Below are positions 33,200 to 42,821 of a stretch of 64,000 nucleotides of DNA, piece by piece (position 1 is the first letter of the stretch; every line of letters starts with the position of its first letter). The position numbers and the translations under genes were made by a program. Source of the stretch: Linum tenue (taxonomy: Eukaryota > Streptophyta > Magnoliopsida > Malpighiales > Linaceae); contig CAMGYJ010000007.1 of the NCBI GenBank assembly GCA_946122785.1, positions 36,605,587 to 36,669,586 on the forward strand, written 5' to 3'. The notes beneath the pieces are model-generated. The model was not told the origin of the DNA and ran no database searches. It saw nothing but the letters and a program-made list of their open reading frames with translations.

Positions 33200-34267
33200 T
33201 AGGGGTGGGCATTCGGTCAGTTCGGTTTGAACCGAACCGAACAGATGATTACCGATGTTCCAATCCCAGGTGCAAGGCAAACCGAAATCGAACCGAAATA
33301 TATATTTCAGCTCGGTTTGACCGAGCCAAAATATAAGTCGTTTCGGTCCGGTTTCAAGGGCAAAACCGAAACTATGAAACCAACCCACCTTATCCCCCTA
33401 AAAAATCTCCGCCCCAGCAAATCCTTCCCCTCCTCTCACATCTTATCTCCCCCACAAAAAGTCTCCGCCCAGATTTATCCTTCCCTTCCCCTCCTCTCTC
33501 TCTCTCTCTCTCTCTGTCTCTCCTTTGTCTCCTAATTCAACAAGAATGACGACCGATCGAGAGAACAAGGCGGCGACAAAAGCAACAACGATTGATGCCG
33601 TGATGTTGATGAAGATTCTGAGCGATTGAACAACACGGCGACAGCGGCAGCGGCAATAAAGAATCAGGTAGCATAGTCTGCATGTAGTGTTCGGTGGCAC
33701 GATTGAAAAGGTGAAGATCTCTTTGTCTCTGGTCTCGAAGTGAAGAAAGGAAGAAAGGGGATGGTGACGAGGGGGAGGGTGGTGGACGGAGGGGAGGAGC
33801 GTTTGGTGGTGTTGGAGAAGAGGATGGTGGGCGGCGTCGGCGGGATCTGGAGCGGCGAGATCGGGAGCCGCGGCAGGAAGTGGGAGCGGGCGAGCGGCCA
33901 CGAGATCTGGATCGGCAGCGTGCTAGAGGGCTGAGATGGGAGAGCGATTCTCCACTGCCTCTCTTTTTTAGTCTATTAGAGTTAGTTGGGTGAGAGATAC
34001 GGGCTGAAGAGTTTGGTGAGAGATATGGGTTGAGGCCCAGTGATAGTTGGGGTGAGGTATGAGGGGAATTTGTGGGCTGAGTGTATTAATTTGGTTTTTC
34101 GGTTCGATGTTCGAAATTCGGGTTCGGTCGAGAGGACCCTGGGTTCCGAAATGTGGCTATTTTGCTTCCGAATTCCAATCCGAACAGTAACAATTCGGGT
34201 TCAGTTTGGTTTTACTTTGGTTCGGTCCAGTTCGATTCGGGTTTACCAAACCAGATGCTCACCCCTA
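33200..34267. mobile_element. hAT-like non-autonomous element with 8-bp TSD (AGCTTGAC)
   Basis: AGCTTGAC occurs directly before (33192-33199) and after (34268-34275). The ends are TAGGGGTGGGCAT and, on the other strand, TAGGGGTGAGCAT (12 of 13 match). An 8-bp duplication and TA-GGGTG termini fit hAT. Subterminal regions hold many GGTTCGGT/ACCGAACC words in both orientations. The centre (about 33400-33950) is GC-rich, with a (CT)n run and an antisense open frame of 152 codons (33443-33901, Pro/Ala/His-rich) without domain. It may be captured 5' gene sequence. No hAT transposase is encoded. Confidence 0.8.
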
Positions 34268-36209
34268 AGCTTGACGCTCCGGAGGAATTGGGAAGCTTGA
34301 CCTCTGATAATTATTGGACATTTGTATGGAGGAATAATGAGGATTGAGGGCCTAGCTCTGCTAGGTCAGCTAGGATGACATCGTTCATAATTATTGAACT
34401 TTCTTTTTTGTAAATGTGATTAGAATTAAGAGAAAAGCAGCTTTGTTCTAAGTTAAATGTGATTATGATAATTATTTGGAGTTTGCTTAGTGTAGATTGT
34501 TTTTTGTTATATTAAGAAAAAGCAGAGATTAACCAAATCTGCTTGACATGGGCCGTTGCATAGCTCTTGAATAAGATAACGATTGTGAAATGAATTTCGA
34601 GATGTCGAATATAATATATTGTTATTTGTTGGGGCTTGCGGTGTGGGTGTTTGGGAGGAGGTTCCCTCTAATTTTTTTTTTTTTTTTTTTTGCATTAGGT
34701 TTGATTTTAATTAAATGTGTGTTCAATTTTTTGTTACATTTTCACGTTGGTATTGCCTCTAGTTTGATTACGTACAACAAACGGTTTGTACTTTGTTTGG
34801 GCATTATGTTGTGGATGGTTAAGTTTCAATATATATATATAGTTAGATCAACTTTTGTAATCTTTATTTTTTGATTTAAGGTTTCTGAATGAGAGGCTTG
34901 AGATGGTGAATTGAACCATAGATCAATCTTTGTTGATCGCACTAAATTTCTTCTACTACTTAACTAACTAATTTCTTTTGCTTCCACATGTAATTCCGTC
35001 AATGGAAACATTCCTTGGCATGCTAATTATACGTTAAACAATTAAACCAAGTAGCAAAGCTTAAAAGTATTAGAATCTTAATTTCACAGTAACTTCGGTA
35101 AACATGAAGATGAAGAAAAATGGATATATGAGCAACATGCAATCAATTTCTATTGCTTTTCATTTTCTAAAATTTTCAAATAAGCATTCCTAAGTTTTTA
35201 TATAAAAAATTGAAAATGTACAAACAAATGCGGAGTCGTAGGTTACGCAATAATTTCATCCATAATGTATCAATTGATATTTGACTCGAATTAGATCAAA
35301 AAAATAGTATAATTCTCTTTTTTTTTTACTCTATATAATTGCTAAGTCAAAGAAGAAAGACCGAATCGCAAAACATATCAAAATTTCTTTTGACTTTCAT
35401 CTTCAATTTCAATTATTTTCCCTTTTGTGTATCTCAACTATTTAAATCGCAACCATATCAAATGTTCTTTTGACTTTCATCTTCAATATCACTTATTTTC
35501 CCTTTTGTGTATATCAACTATTTAAATGTGATACGTCTATAATAATATTTATATATTTATTCCTTTTTTAAAATAATAGGTGACCGTCTGCTACACCTAA
35601 ATACAAATAAATTTTCAAACCTTCATTTGCAAGCTATCAAGTTACTCTTTCAAATCACCCTTGCACAATATTAAAAACTGAACCATCTCTCTCCAACTAA
35701 AAAATACCTAAATGAGCATAAACCGGCCAACGGGACGGATACAACCTAGCAAAAGTATATAGTTGCATGACCATTGAATTAAAGTAGGAAAATTTGTGTT
35801 CGTAGAGAGGAGAGATGGTTGGCATCTCCCCTGACAGCGACGGGAACGGCTTTCGGGCCTTCTTGTTACCAGCACACCCCGTTAAGGCTTTCCACCCTAG
35901 CGGTGGATCTTCAACCCAATTTTTTAATTCAACAGAAAAAAAAAGTAGGAAAATTTTGTAATTAGAGAAATAAGTAAGGGTAGAAAATTGATTTACCATC
36001 ATGTATTTTAATCTATCACCCAAATCACACCACAAGAGGTGGAACTTCCCAGTCCGTGGGGTCCACAAATTTGAAACCACAAAATAGGTGGGCCCCACAG
36101 ATTCCAACTACCTAATTCCCTAAGGCAAACGATGGATTTCCGGTAAAGTCCATGATGAATAGATTTCCATGACCAAATCCATCATCAAAGCCCTCAAGCA
36201 AACGACTTG
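34268..36209. other. Interior of Harbinger-like element, non-coding
   Basis: AT-rich, no gene recognised. A pair of near-identical 60-base segments (TCTTTTGACTTTCATCTTC...TATTTTCCCTTTTGTGTAT) at about 35383-35443 and 35465-35525 form a short tandem duplication. ORFs here are low-complexity. Confidence 0.4.
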
Positions 36210-36212
36210 TTA

Positions 36213-36782
36213 GTGCAGCGTTGATGATGACGATCTTCTTATGAATATTTTTTGGGCAGATGGCAGGTCGATAGTTGATTAGAAGCACTTTGGAGATGTT
36301 GTATGTTTTGACACAACTTATAGAACTATTAAGTATGGTCAGCCTTTTGCTCCATTTTTGGAGTTAATCACTTGAAGGAGATGGTAATTTTTGGGCCGGC
36401 ATTGATTTACGACAGGACAATCCCTTTCGAATGGTTATTTGAAGCTTCTTTTAGTTAAATGGGAGGAAACAACCGAAACCCATATTAATAGATCAATATG
36501 CTGCCATGGCGAGAGCAATAGAAGATGTATTCACTGAAACACATCATCGTTTATATGTTTGGCATATTTATCAAAATTTCGTTACACACTTAAGGCATGT
36601 ATTTCATTCATCTAAGCAATTTGCTAGTGATTTTGGTGCATGTGTATTTGACTATGAAGATGAGAATGGCATCAAGTTTGGGATGCTATGCTTAAGAAAT
36701 ATTCTTTGGAAGACAATGAATGGTTGCATGAAATATTCTTAGAAAGATGAAAGCGGGCAATGGTTTATGGGCGTCATATGCA
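36213..36782 (+). pseudogene. FAR1/MULE-type protein, transposase core (piece 2 of 3)
   Basis: The frame opens with VDDDDLLMNIFWADGRSIVD, then HFGDVVCFDTTYRT, IKYGQPFAPF. This is the MULE/FAR1 transposase core, and the Asp in CFDTTYR is the first residue of the DDE triad. The second Asp lies in ILIDQYAAM just before the open frame 36506-36742 (ARAIEDVF, THHRLYVWHI, FGACVFDYEDE). Several stops and shifts break it (TAG at 36275, TGA at 36373, others). The last readable motif is EWLHEIFLER and MVYGRHM at about 36780; then similarity stops abruptly. Piece 1 ends at 32363 and piece 3 starts at 47117, all on the same strand and in N-to-C order. Confidence 0.8.
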
Positions 36783-37307
36783 AAGACGTCAAAATCGGGA
36801 TTTTCCCTAAAATTGAAAAGTGGGATAAAATCGGAATTGTAAATTCGAATCGTAGAATCGTAGGATTTTAAGTACCACATAGAAATTATCATATAATAAT
36901 ATTAATAATGTAAATCATTAATAACACAAAGACATAAAATTTGAAGTGATATTTTTCGAGATTAATGTTCCAAAATTATCATTTTAATTGTTATTTAATG
37001 CGTAACTCAAAATAATTTATGAGAAAGGGATAGAGCTCATGGGTTTGGCTCTTGTTTTTCATGTGGTGTCTCGGTAGATTAACTCGAAGTAGTAGTCCGA
37101 CATTGTCTACTAAACATGATTTAAAACTAAGAATAAGTGAACTCCAATAAGAATTTTAATGTCATTGGTTTGGTACAAATATATTCATTAATCAATTAAT
37201 TTGTTAATAATAATGTTAATTCTTTCGTACTTACAATATTGTGACAACTATTTTACCGATGAGTTAAACAAGGGAAGGGAAAGGAGTTGACTGAACCCTA
37301 ATTAGTT
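36783..37307. other. Non-coding stretch between FAR1 piece and LINE end
   Basis: AT-rich. CGAATCGTAGAATCGTAGG near 36847-36865 is a short direct repeat. No gene seen. The junction near 36782 may mark one end of an insertion. Confidence 0.35.
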
Positions 37308-37734
37308 TTTTTTTTCTTTTTTTATGGCTAGATCAAAATTGCATTAAGTATGGGCAACCAATAGCACAAAACCATGACGCCTCTCAAAAACCAACAATCT
37401 GTACATTTCAGCTCTTCCTCTCCAAAAACAGACGAAGAGAAACCCTATAAGAGACATATATTTATCTACTTATCCCAATCCCCTTGAATCAAAACATCTA
37501 AGTAAATTCTGGTCCAGTTGGCATCTGAGCTGAGCAATTCCCTTCGTATCCGCAACTAGCTGCTGAGGGCTCTTCGTTGCAGAGTCCCCATACAACCTTG
37601 AACATCGCTCTCGCCAAATTAGGCTAAACACCACACTCCAAATCAACCTATTTAGAACTGTAGTAGCAGAGTTGCCCTTCCACTTCTGTATACACCACTA
37701 CAATGTTGCAGCCCAGTCATTCGACACCGGGGGG
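37308..37734 (-). pseudogene. LINE 3' end with poly-A, minus strand
   Basis: The poly-T at 37308-37322 is the poly-A tail of a minus-strand retroposon. Upstream on the minus strand the product reads WKGNSATTVLNRLIWSVVF followed by SLIWRERCSRLYGD, the usual end of plant L1 polyproteins after the zinc-binding region. A stop interrupts the start of the fragment. The insertion is 5'-truncated at 37734, exactly where the Athila LTR begins, so either the LTR element inserted into the LINE or the two meet by deletion. No target duplication could be identified. Confidence 0.65.
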
Positions 37735-38577
37735 TGATAGACCATTGATTGCACGTACTTTGTCTCCATTCTTGAGCCGTTTGAGATGTTGATTTCGTGT
37801 TTTAAGCCGATTTCACGCTAGGTTGTGTGTTTATGTCATATTTCAGGGCTTGCCATTCACGCTAGAGTTTGCTTCTCTCTCCATAGAATAACTTCCACAT
37901 TCACCTGGGTATGAAGAATCCTAGATTTGTATGTTAGGTCTGATTGTATGAACCCAAGTGTGAATCCATTGATTTGATTATATTCAATTGAGGTCTGATT
38001 TGTTGAATGGCATGAATCCTGATCAAATTCCTATTGTTTCTGCTTTGACCTAGAAAGAGAATATCTTCCTAGGTTGATAGAGCACCCTTGATTGAAGGTA
38101 GTGAATTGACGACTCTAGTCAAGGAGTAAATTCACTATTCTGTACCGGATTTACTTCGGTAGTAGAGGTTTGGTTCGTTAGGGCCTCAATCTGTTTACTC
38201 CGGTGGAGGTTAGTCGCCCGCTGGGGACTCAGATTGAGAGGGTCTGGAGACCTTTAGTCGAGACTGCAGACTGTTTAAGAACCTCCCGCAGTATAAATAT
38301 CTTTGAATTTGAACTTGGTAAATTACGATCTGGCTTAACTGCAGTCTAGGGGGAACCATAAGCGGGTGACCTCTCTCAACTTGAAAACAACTTTTTACTG
38401 CTTTGCTTGTTTGTTTTCTTGGACCTTCACTACACTTTCACTACTAAATAATAAGAATTCACGGAGTAGTCATCACACTTAGGACCCGAGTTGACATTAA
38501 AACCCAAACCCGCTATACTACGCACTAGTAGGTGGTTGCACTTGGCCATTTTCTAGTGTGACGGTAAAGGCAAGTCA
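37735..38577 (+). repeat. 5' LTR of the Athila-type element
   Basis: Starts TGATAGACCATTG, ends AAAGGCAAGTCA, immediately followed by the PBS region. It shares with the non-autonomous LTRs the blocks CACGCTAGGTTGTGT, ATTTCAGG, TTGATAGAGCACC and TTTAGTCGAGA, which shows common descent. Between ATTTCAGGGCTTGCC and the CTCTCTCCATAG block about 600 bases of the usual LTR are missing, including U3 sequence. Confidence 0.75.
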
Positions 38578-38583
38578 AGTTTT

Positions 38584-38601
38584 TGGCGCCGTTGCCAAGG
38601 A
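38584..38601 (+). promoter_or_regulatory. Primer-binding site, tRNA-Asp
   Basis: TGGCGCCGTTGCCAAGGA matches the 3' end of plant tRNA-Asp (complement of CCCCGGCAACGGCGCCA) apart from mismatches near its end. Confidence 0.8.
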
Positions 38602-38724
38602 CGACTAGGTTGTTTAAGAAACGTGATTTCTGTTACTTTAGCATTTCCATTTCTGCATTGACTGTTTGTTTTTTCCCACTTCTGCCTTCACGGGTTTGCT
38701 TGCTTAACTGTGTGCCGGTAGTGC

Positions 38725-39182
38725 ATGACCCGTAGCCAGTCGAGAGGTTTACTACCGTTAGATCCGGAGCTAGAATGCACCTGTCGCCAACTAAGGAGAC
38801 AACATCGACCAAGACTGGCTACGGAGGAGCACATTGACGGCCACTTGAGCAGCGATTCTGAGGAAGAGTACGAGATGGACGGTGAGATAAACTCACCCCA
38901 GGGGATGCCTCTCCCAGTTCCCCCAGTGAATCAGATCCTGGGGAACAACCCAATACCCCAGGCAGGTGGGGTTCAGCATCAACCACCGTCGCCAGGTGGG
39001 GTTCAGTCAGGCAAGAAGAGCCACTACCTACTTCAACACTTCCAGCTGACGATGCAGAAGGGGGGATGGAGAAAGAAGCACCTGCTCCCAAGCCACAGCC
39101 AGTGGTTAAGGAGTATGTACCCCATCTTCCCTTCCCCACTCGCCTACACAAAGACAAGTTGGAGACTTAGTTTGCCAAGTTC
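38725..39182 (+). pseudogene. Athila gag remnant, core deleted
   Basis: It starts MTRSQSRGLLPLDPELEC at 38725, an Athila-style N-terminus, and is acidic and Pro-rich afterwards. Near 39020 the frame shifts, and the shifted frame gives PVVKEYVPHLPFPTRL followed by KDKLET, a TAG stop at 39168-39170 and FAKF. These are the last gag residues before the protease. The roughly 1.2-1.5 kb normally between them, with the retrotransposon gag domain, is absent. The TAG stands where Gln is expected. So the element cannot make its own particle protein. Confidence 0.7.
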
Positions 39183-41660
39183 ATGGCAATGTTGAAGCAT
39201 GCCAACATCAGCATGTCGTTCGTGGAGGCACTGTCGAAGATGCCCAAGTACGCTAAATTCATGAAGGATCTCCTCACCAACAAGAAGAAACTTGGGGATC
39301 TTTCGACAGTGATGCTGAACGAGGAGTGTTCTGCTATCCTGCAGGACAAGCTTCCCGAGAAGCGCAAAGACCCAGGGAGTTTTACTATCCCTCTTGTTAT
39401 TGGAAGCATGCATGTAGGAAAGTCCTTGGCAGACGTAGGCGCTAGCATTAACGTCATGCCTTACAAATTGTTTAAAAAGCTAGACTTAGGTGAACCTAAA
39501 GCTACTAGGATGAGCATTCAGTTAGCTGACCGTTCTATTGTGCATCCTAGGGGTATCATAGAGGATCTGCTTGTTAATGTAGGCGCATTCACCTATCCTC
39601 TTGATTTTGTTATTTTGGATATAAATGAGGATGTGGATGTGCCTTTGATTTTGGGTAGACCATTTCTCGCCATCGCCAAGGCGCTTATTGATGTGCATAG
39701 TGGTAAATTGATCTTGCGTGCTGGGAATGAACATGCTACTTTTTCTGTGTCTGAGAATGGGAAACAATCCCATTTGCATGATGACCTAGATTACTGTGAT
39801 GTGCTTACTAATTTTGAGACCGCACTCGCTATAACGAGTGCGGGTACTGATGATGCTCTTGAGCGTTGTATTTTGCTAGGTAAGCAGGCATCGCAGGAGG
39901 AGCAGTTGGCCGCGCTGGAGAGTGGCGCATTCCTGGAGGGCGATAGATTGTTCAAACCGATCTCATCCTCACCTCGCATTACTACCTCCTTGGAGGAGCC
40001 ACCAGAGCTGGAGCTAAAGCCCCTCCCTCCTCATTTGGAGTATGCATTTCTCCGGGAGGGGAATAAGCTCCCAATCATTATTAGCTCGACCCTCACACCC
40101 GAGCAAAAGGTCAGACTGGTGGTCTTGCTGAAGCAGTACGAGCGAGCTCTGGCGTGGAAGATCACTAATATCCGGGGGATCAGCCCCTCCTTCTGCTCCC
40201 ACCGGATACTGCTAGAGGATGAGATGCGTCTAGTGAGACAGCCGCAGAGGAGACGGACACCGAACCTGGAGGCTGTGGTTCGGGCTGAGATCGTGAAGTT
40301 GATGGACGCGGGGATCATCTTCGCCATTACCGACAGCGAGTGGGTCAGTCCCTCCCAGGTGGTACCCAAAAAGTGTGGGCTGACCGTGGTGCCTAACGAG
40401 AAGAACGAGCTCATCCCGATGCACACGGTGACTGGGTACCGTGTCAGCATCGAATATCGGCGTCTCAACGATGCCACTCGGAAGGACCACTTCCCGCTAC
40501 CATTTATTGATCAGATGCTAGAGAGACTGGCGGGGCACGAGTTCTACTGTTTCCTGGATGGGATGTCGGGGTGTTTCCTGATCCCCATTGCACCAGAGGA
40601 CCGGGCGAAGACCACTTTCACCTGCCCCTTCAGCACATTTGCCTACCGGAGGATCCCATTCAGGCTTTGTAATGCCCCTGCCTCTTTTCAGCGATGCATG
40701 CTCGCCATCTTTGACCGCCTGGTCGACGAGATTATGGAGGTGTTTATGGACGACTTTTCGGTTTATGGGGACTCATTCTCTCACTATCTCCATAATCTAG
40801 AACTCTTCCTTAAACGGTGTGAAGAAACGAACCTGACACTTAGTTGGGAAGTTATAGTTCTGGGGCACAAGATCTCCAAGATGGGGATTGAAGTGGACAG
40901 GGCCAAGATCGAGACTATCAGTAAGCTGCCTCCTCCCACATCTTTTAAGGGGATCCGGAGTTTCTTAGGTCATGCAGGGTTCTACAGGCGGTTCATCAAG
41001 GATTTTTCGAAGATCGCCCTACCCCTAACTAAGCTCCTTGAGAAGGATGCCCCCTTCCAGGTCAGCGATGCATGCACAGCGGCGTTCACGACCTTGAAGG
41101 AGAAGCTCACTCATGTTCCTATCATGGTCGCCCCTGACTGGTCCCTACCGTTCGAGTTGATATGCGATGCCAACGACTTTGCTGTTGGAGTTGTCTTGGG
41201 GCAGAGGCGAGATCAACATTTCCGTCCTATCTATTATGCCTCGAAGACCCTCAATGATGCCCAGGAGAACTACACCACCACGGAGAAGGAGATGCTCACG
41301 GTGGTGTTTGACTTCGACAAGTTTCGTCCTAATCTGGTCTTTTCCCATGTGACCGTGTACACAAATCACTCCACGATTCGATACCTGATGAGAAGGGCTG
41401 ATGCCAAGCATAGGCTCATACGATGGATCTTACTATCGCAGGAGTTCGACATCGAGATTCGGGACAAGAAGGGAGCTGAAAATGTTGTTGTTGATCACCT
41501 CTCCCGGTTGGACGCACCACCTGCGGACAACCTCGAGGAGGAGATCAACGACTCTTTCCCAGATGAGAGACGTATAATGATGTGCCTGGTGGAGAGTGTC
41601 ACCCCTTGGTACTCCGATTTTTCAAATTATCTAGTGGGCAGCAGCTGCCTAAGGGGATGA
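39183..41660 (+). CDS. Athila-type pol: protease, reverse transcriptase, RNase H
   Basis: An uninterrupted 825-codon frame. It starts in the last part of gag (residues 1-60, MPKYAKFMKDLL, EECSAIL), then the aspartic protease with DVGASINVMP (Asp 84) and ILGRPFLAIAKALIDV. RT follows: AIVKLMDAGII-like start (EIVKLMDAGIIF), WVSPSQVVPKK, YRVSIEYRRLNDATRKDHFPLP, PFSTFAYRRIPFRLCNAPASF and the catalytic FMDD at residues 521-524 (40743-40754). The first catalytic box reads CFLDGMSG, unlike the usual FLDGYSG. RNase H begins at LICDANDFAVGVVLGQ (Asp about 662) and ends VVDHLSRLDAPP. Frame openness over 2.5 kb suggests recent activity or selection. The first ATG is internal to the original gag-pol reading frame. 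Confidence 0.85.
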   Translation: MAMLKHANISMSFVEALSKMPKYAKFMKDLLTNKKKLGDLSTVMLNEECSAILQDKLPEKRKDPGSFTIPLVIGSMHVGKSLADVGASINVMPYKLFKKLDLGEPKATRMSIQLADRSIVHPRGIIEDLLVNVGAFTYPLDFVILDINEDVDVPLILGRPFLAIAKALIDVHSGKLILRAGNEHATFSVSENGKQSHLHDDLDYCDVLTNFETALAITSAGTDDALERCILLGKQASQEEQLAALESGAFLEGDRLFKPISSSPRITTSLEEPPELELKPLPPHLEYAFLREGNKLPIIISSTLTPEQKVRLVVLLKQYERALAWKITNIRGISPSFCSHRILLEDEMRLVRQPQRRRTPNLEAVVRAEIVKLMDAGIIFAITDSEWVSPSQVVPKKCGLTVVPNEKNELIPMHTVTGYRVSIEYRRLNDATRKDHFPLPFIDQMLERLAGHEFYCFLDGMSGCFLIPIAPEDRAKTTFTCPFSTFAYRRIPFRLCNAPASFQRCMLAIFDRLVDEIMEVFMDDFSVYGDSFSHYLHNLELFLKRCEETNLTLSWEVIVLGHKISKMGIEVDRAKIETISKLPPPTSFKGIRSFLGHAGFYRRFIKDFSKIALPLTKLLEKDAPFQVSDACTAAFTTLKEKLTHVPIMVAPDWSLPFELICDANDFAVGVVLGQRRDQHFRPIYYASKTLNDAQENYTTTEKEMLTVVFDFDKFRPNLVFSHVTVYTNHSTIRYLMRRADAKHRLIRWILLSQEFDIEIRDKKGAENVVVDHLSRLDAPPADNLEEEINDSFPDERRIMMCLVESVTPWYSDFSNYLVGSSCLRG

Positions 41661-41816
41661 CAACTCACACCAAGAGGAAATTCTTCCCCGACCTGAAGCA
41701 TTACTTCGGGGATGATCCTCATCTCTTCAGGATCAGAGCCGACGGGATCATCCATCGCTGTGTCATGGAGAGTGAGATGGAGGGCATTCTATCTCACTGT
41801 CATGAAGGACCTACTG
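41620..41816 (+). pseudogene. Integrase zinc-finger start, truncated
   Basis: After a frameshift near 41640 the frame 41582-41992 carries LPKGMTTHTKRKFFPDLKHY, FGDDPHLFRIRADGIIHRC and EGILSHCHEGPTG, the beginning of the gypsy integrase HHCC finger. Immediately afterwards (about 41817) the sequence switches to LTR. The catalytic core of integrase is missing. Confidence 0.75.
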
Positions 41817-42678
41817 GCTTTTGGATCTCAAACACCCAAGGGACGAACCAAAGAGAGAGAGGGCGATTTGAGGGCATTCTTGGAGTGGAATTGGAGGATT
41901 TCTTTGCCTTAGAAGCTCGAGGAACAAGCCCGGACTTGAAGACTGATCATCTGAAGATTCTTACTGCATTCTCTCTCTTCTCTATGGAGTAACTTCCCTT
42001 CACTCAGGTTTTGAGGAACCCTAGCTATGTTTTTTTGAGTGGATGATTGTATGAGTACTCCTAATTGATAATCTTGAGTTCATATTCAATCTATGCACGT
42101 TTTCATGATTCAATTCTTCTTTAGTCGAGATTATTGATTCTGCTTTGATCCTATGATAGTGAATACCTGATTAGGTCAATAGAGCACCATAGATTGATAG
42201 TATTGGATCGATTGCTTTAGTCGAGGGTCGATTTACTGCTTTTTATCGATTGAGAACCTCATTTGATAGAGGGAGTCTAGTTCAGAACGCCTTGATCGGT
42301 TGTTCTAGAGAAGGATACGTCCCTCTAGGCAATCGACTCAAGAGGGCCTTGATCCTTTAGTCGAGATTCAAGGTCTAGTCAAGGATTCTCCGCATTGTGA
42401 ATGAAAGTGAAACAAGTTAGAAATCATCAATCGCTAGTGGCTAGGGGAATCATACATAAGTGAGTTCCCAAACCGTAATTAGATTAACTTTAACTATAGT
42501 TTGTTAGAGTAGTTTTAGTTCATCCATCTTAATATGGTTTGCTAGATAATGAACTGAAGCTGAGTAATAGTAACTCTAGAGACCCATGGATTCAATATTT
42601 ATTACTTGAGCCACTATACTGCAGTCCCTTTCATTGGTTACACTTGGCCATTGTTTGGAGTTGTGTCATAGCGAGTCA
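41817..42678 (+). repeat. Partial 5' LTR of copy 2
   Basis: Collinear with the 3' LTR from about 46250 on (TTTTGGATC-CAAACACCC ... CATAGCGAGTCA). Confidence 0.8.
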
Positions 42679-42684
42679 AGTTTT

Positions 42685-42702
42685 TGGCGCCGTTGTCGGG
42701 GA
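42685..42702 (+). promoter_or_regulatory. Primer-binding site, tRNA-Asp
   Basis: TGGCGCCGTTGTCGGGGA, one mismatch to the tRNA-Asp 3' end, six bases after the LTR end TCA. Confidence 0.85.
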
Positions 42703-42821
42703 CTTTCTAGATTATTAGGAAAGGTAGAATTTTGTTACTTTAGCGTTTTTCTTTTCTTTTCCACCCTTGTTTTTCACTAGGGTGTTTTTGTTTATGTTTT
42801 TGTTGGTGCAGATCAGAATCA

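Larger units (their letters stand above)
32364..36209. mobile_element. 3.8-kb PIF/Harbinger (Tourist)-like element inserted in the FAR1-like gene
   Basis: Ends are CTGGTCGTTTGCTT (32364-32377) and, read on the minus strand from 36209, CAAGTCGTTTGCTT, so 12 of 14 positions match. TTA flanks both sides (32361-32363 and 36210-36212), the classical Harbinger/Tourist target duplication. Removing the element brings FAR1-like coding sequence together (ENPSFFY before, VDDDDLLMNIFWADG after). The interior has no transposase; it is AT-rich, contains a poly-T (about 34671-34691) and holds a nested hAT-like element at 33200-34267. Two other segments with the GGTCGTTTG start occur at 51917 and 58916. Confidence 0.7.
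37735..41816 (+). mobile_element. Athila-type Ty3/gypsy element, gag-deleted and 3' truncated
   Basis: Order: 5' LTR (37735-38577), tRNA-Asp PBS (38584), a short gag remnant (38725-39182), and one long pol frame with protease, RT and RNase H (39183-41660). The integrase starts but ends in its zinc finger at about 41816, where it is fused to a partial LTR of the non-autonomous element. The central gag domain is missing. The LTR also appears shortened by about 600 bases compared with its relatives. The protein motifs and the tRNA-Asp PBS fit the Athila clade. Confidence 0.85.

Noticed and set aside
33443..33901. 152-codon minus-strand ORF inside the hAT-like element as a gene
   Set aside because: Low-complexity Pro/Ala/His start and no domain. 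Kept only as possible captured sequence.
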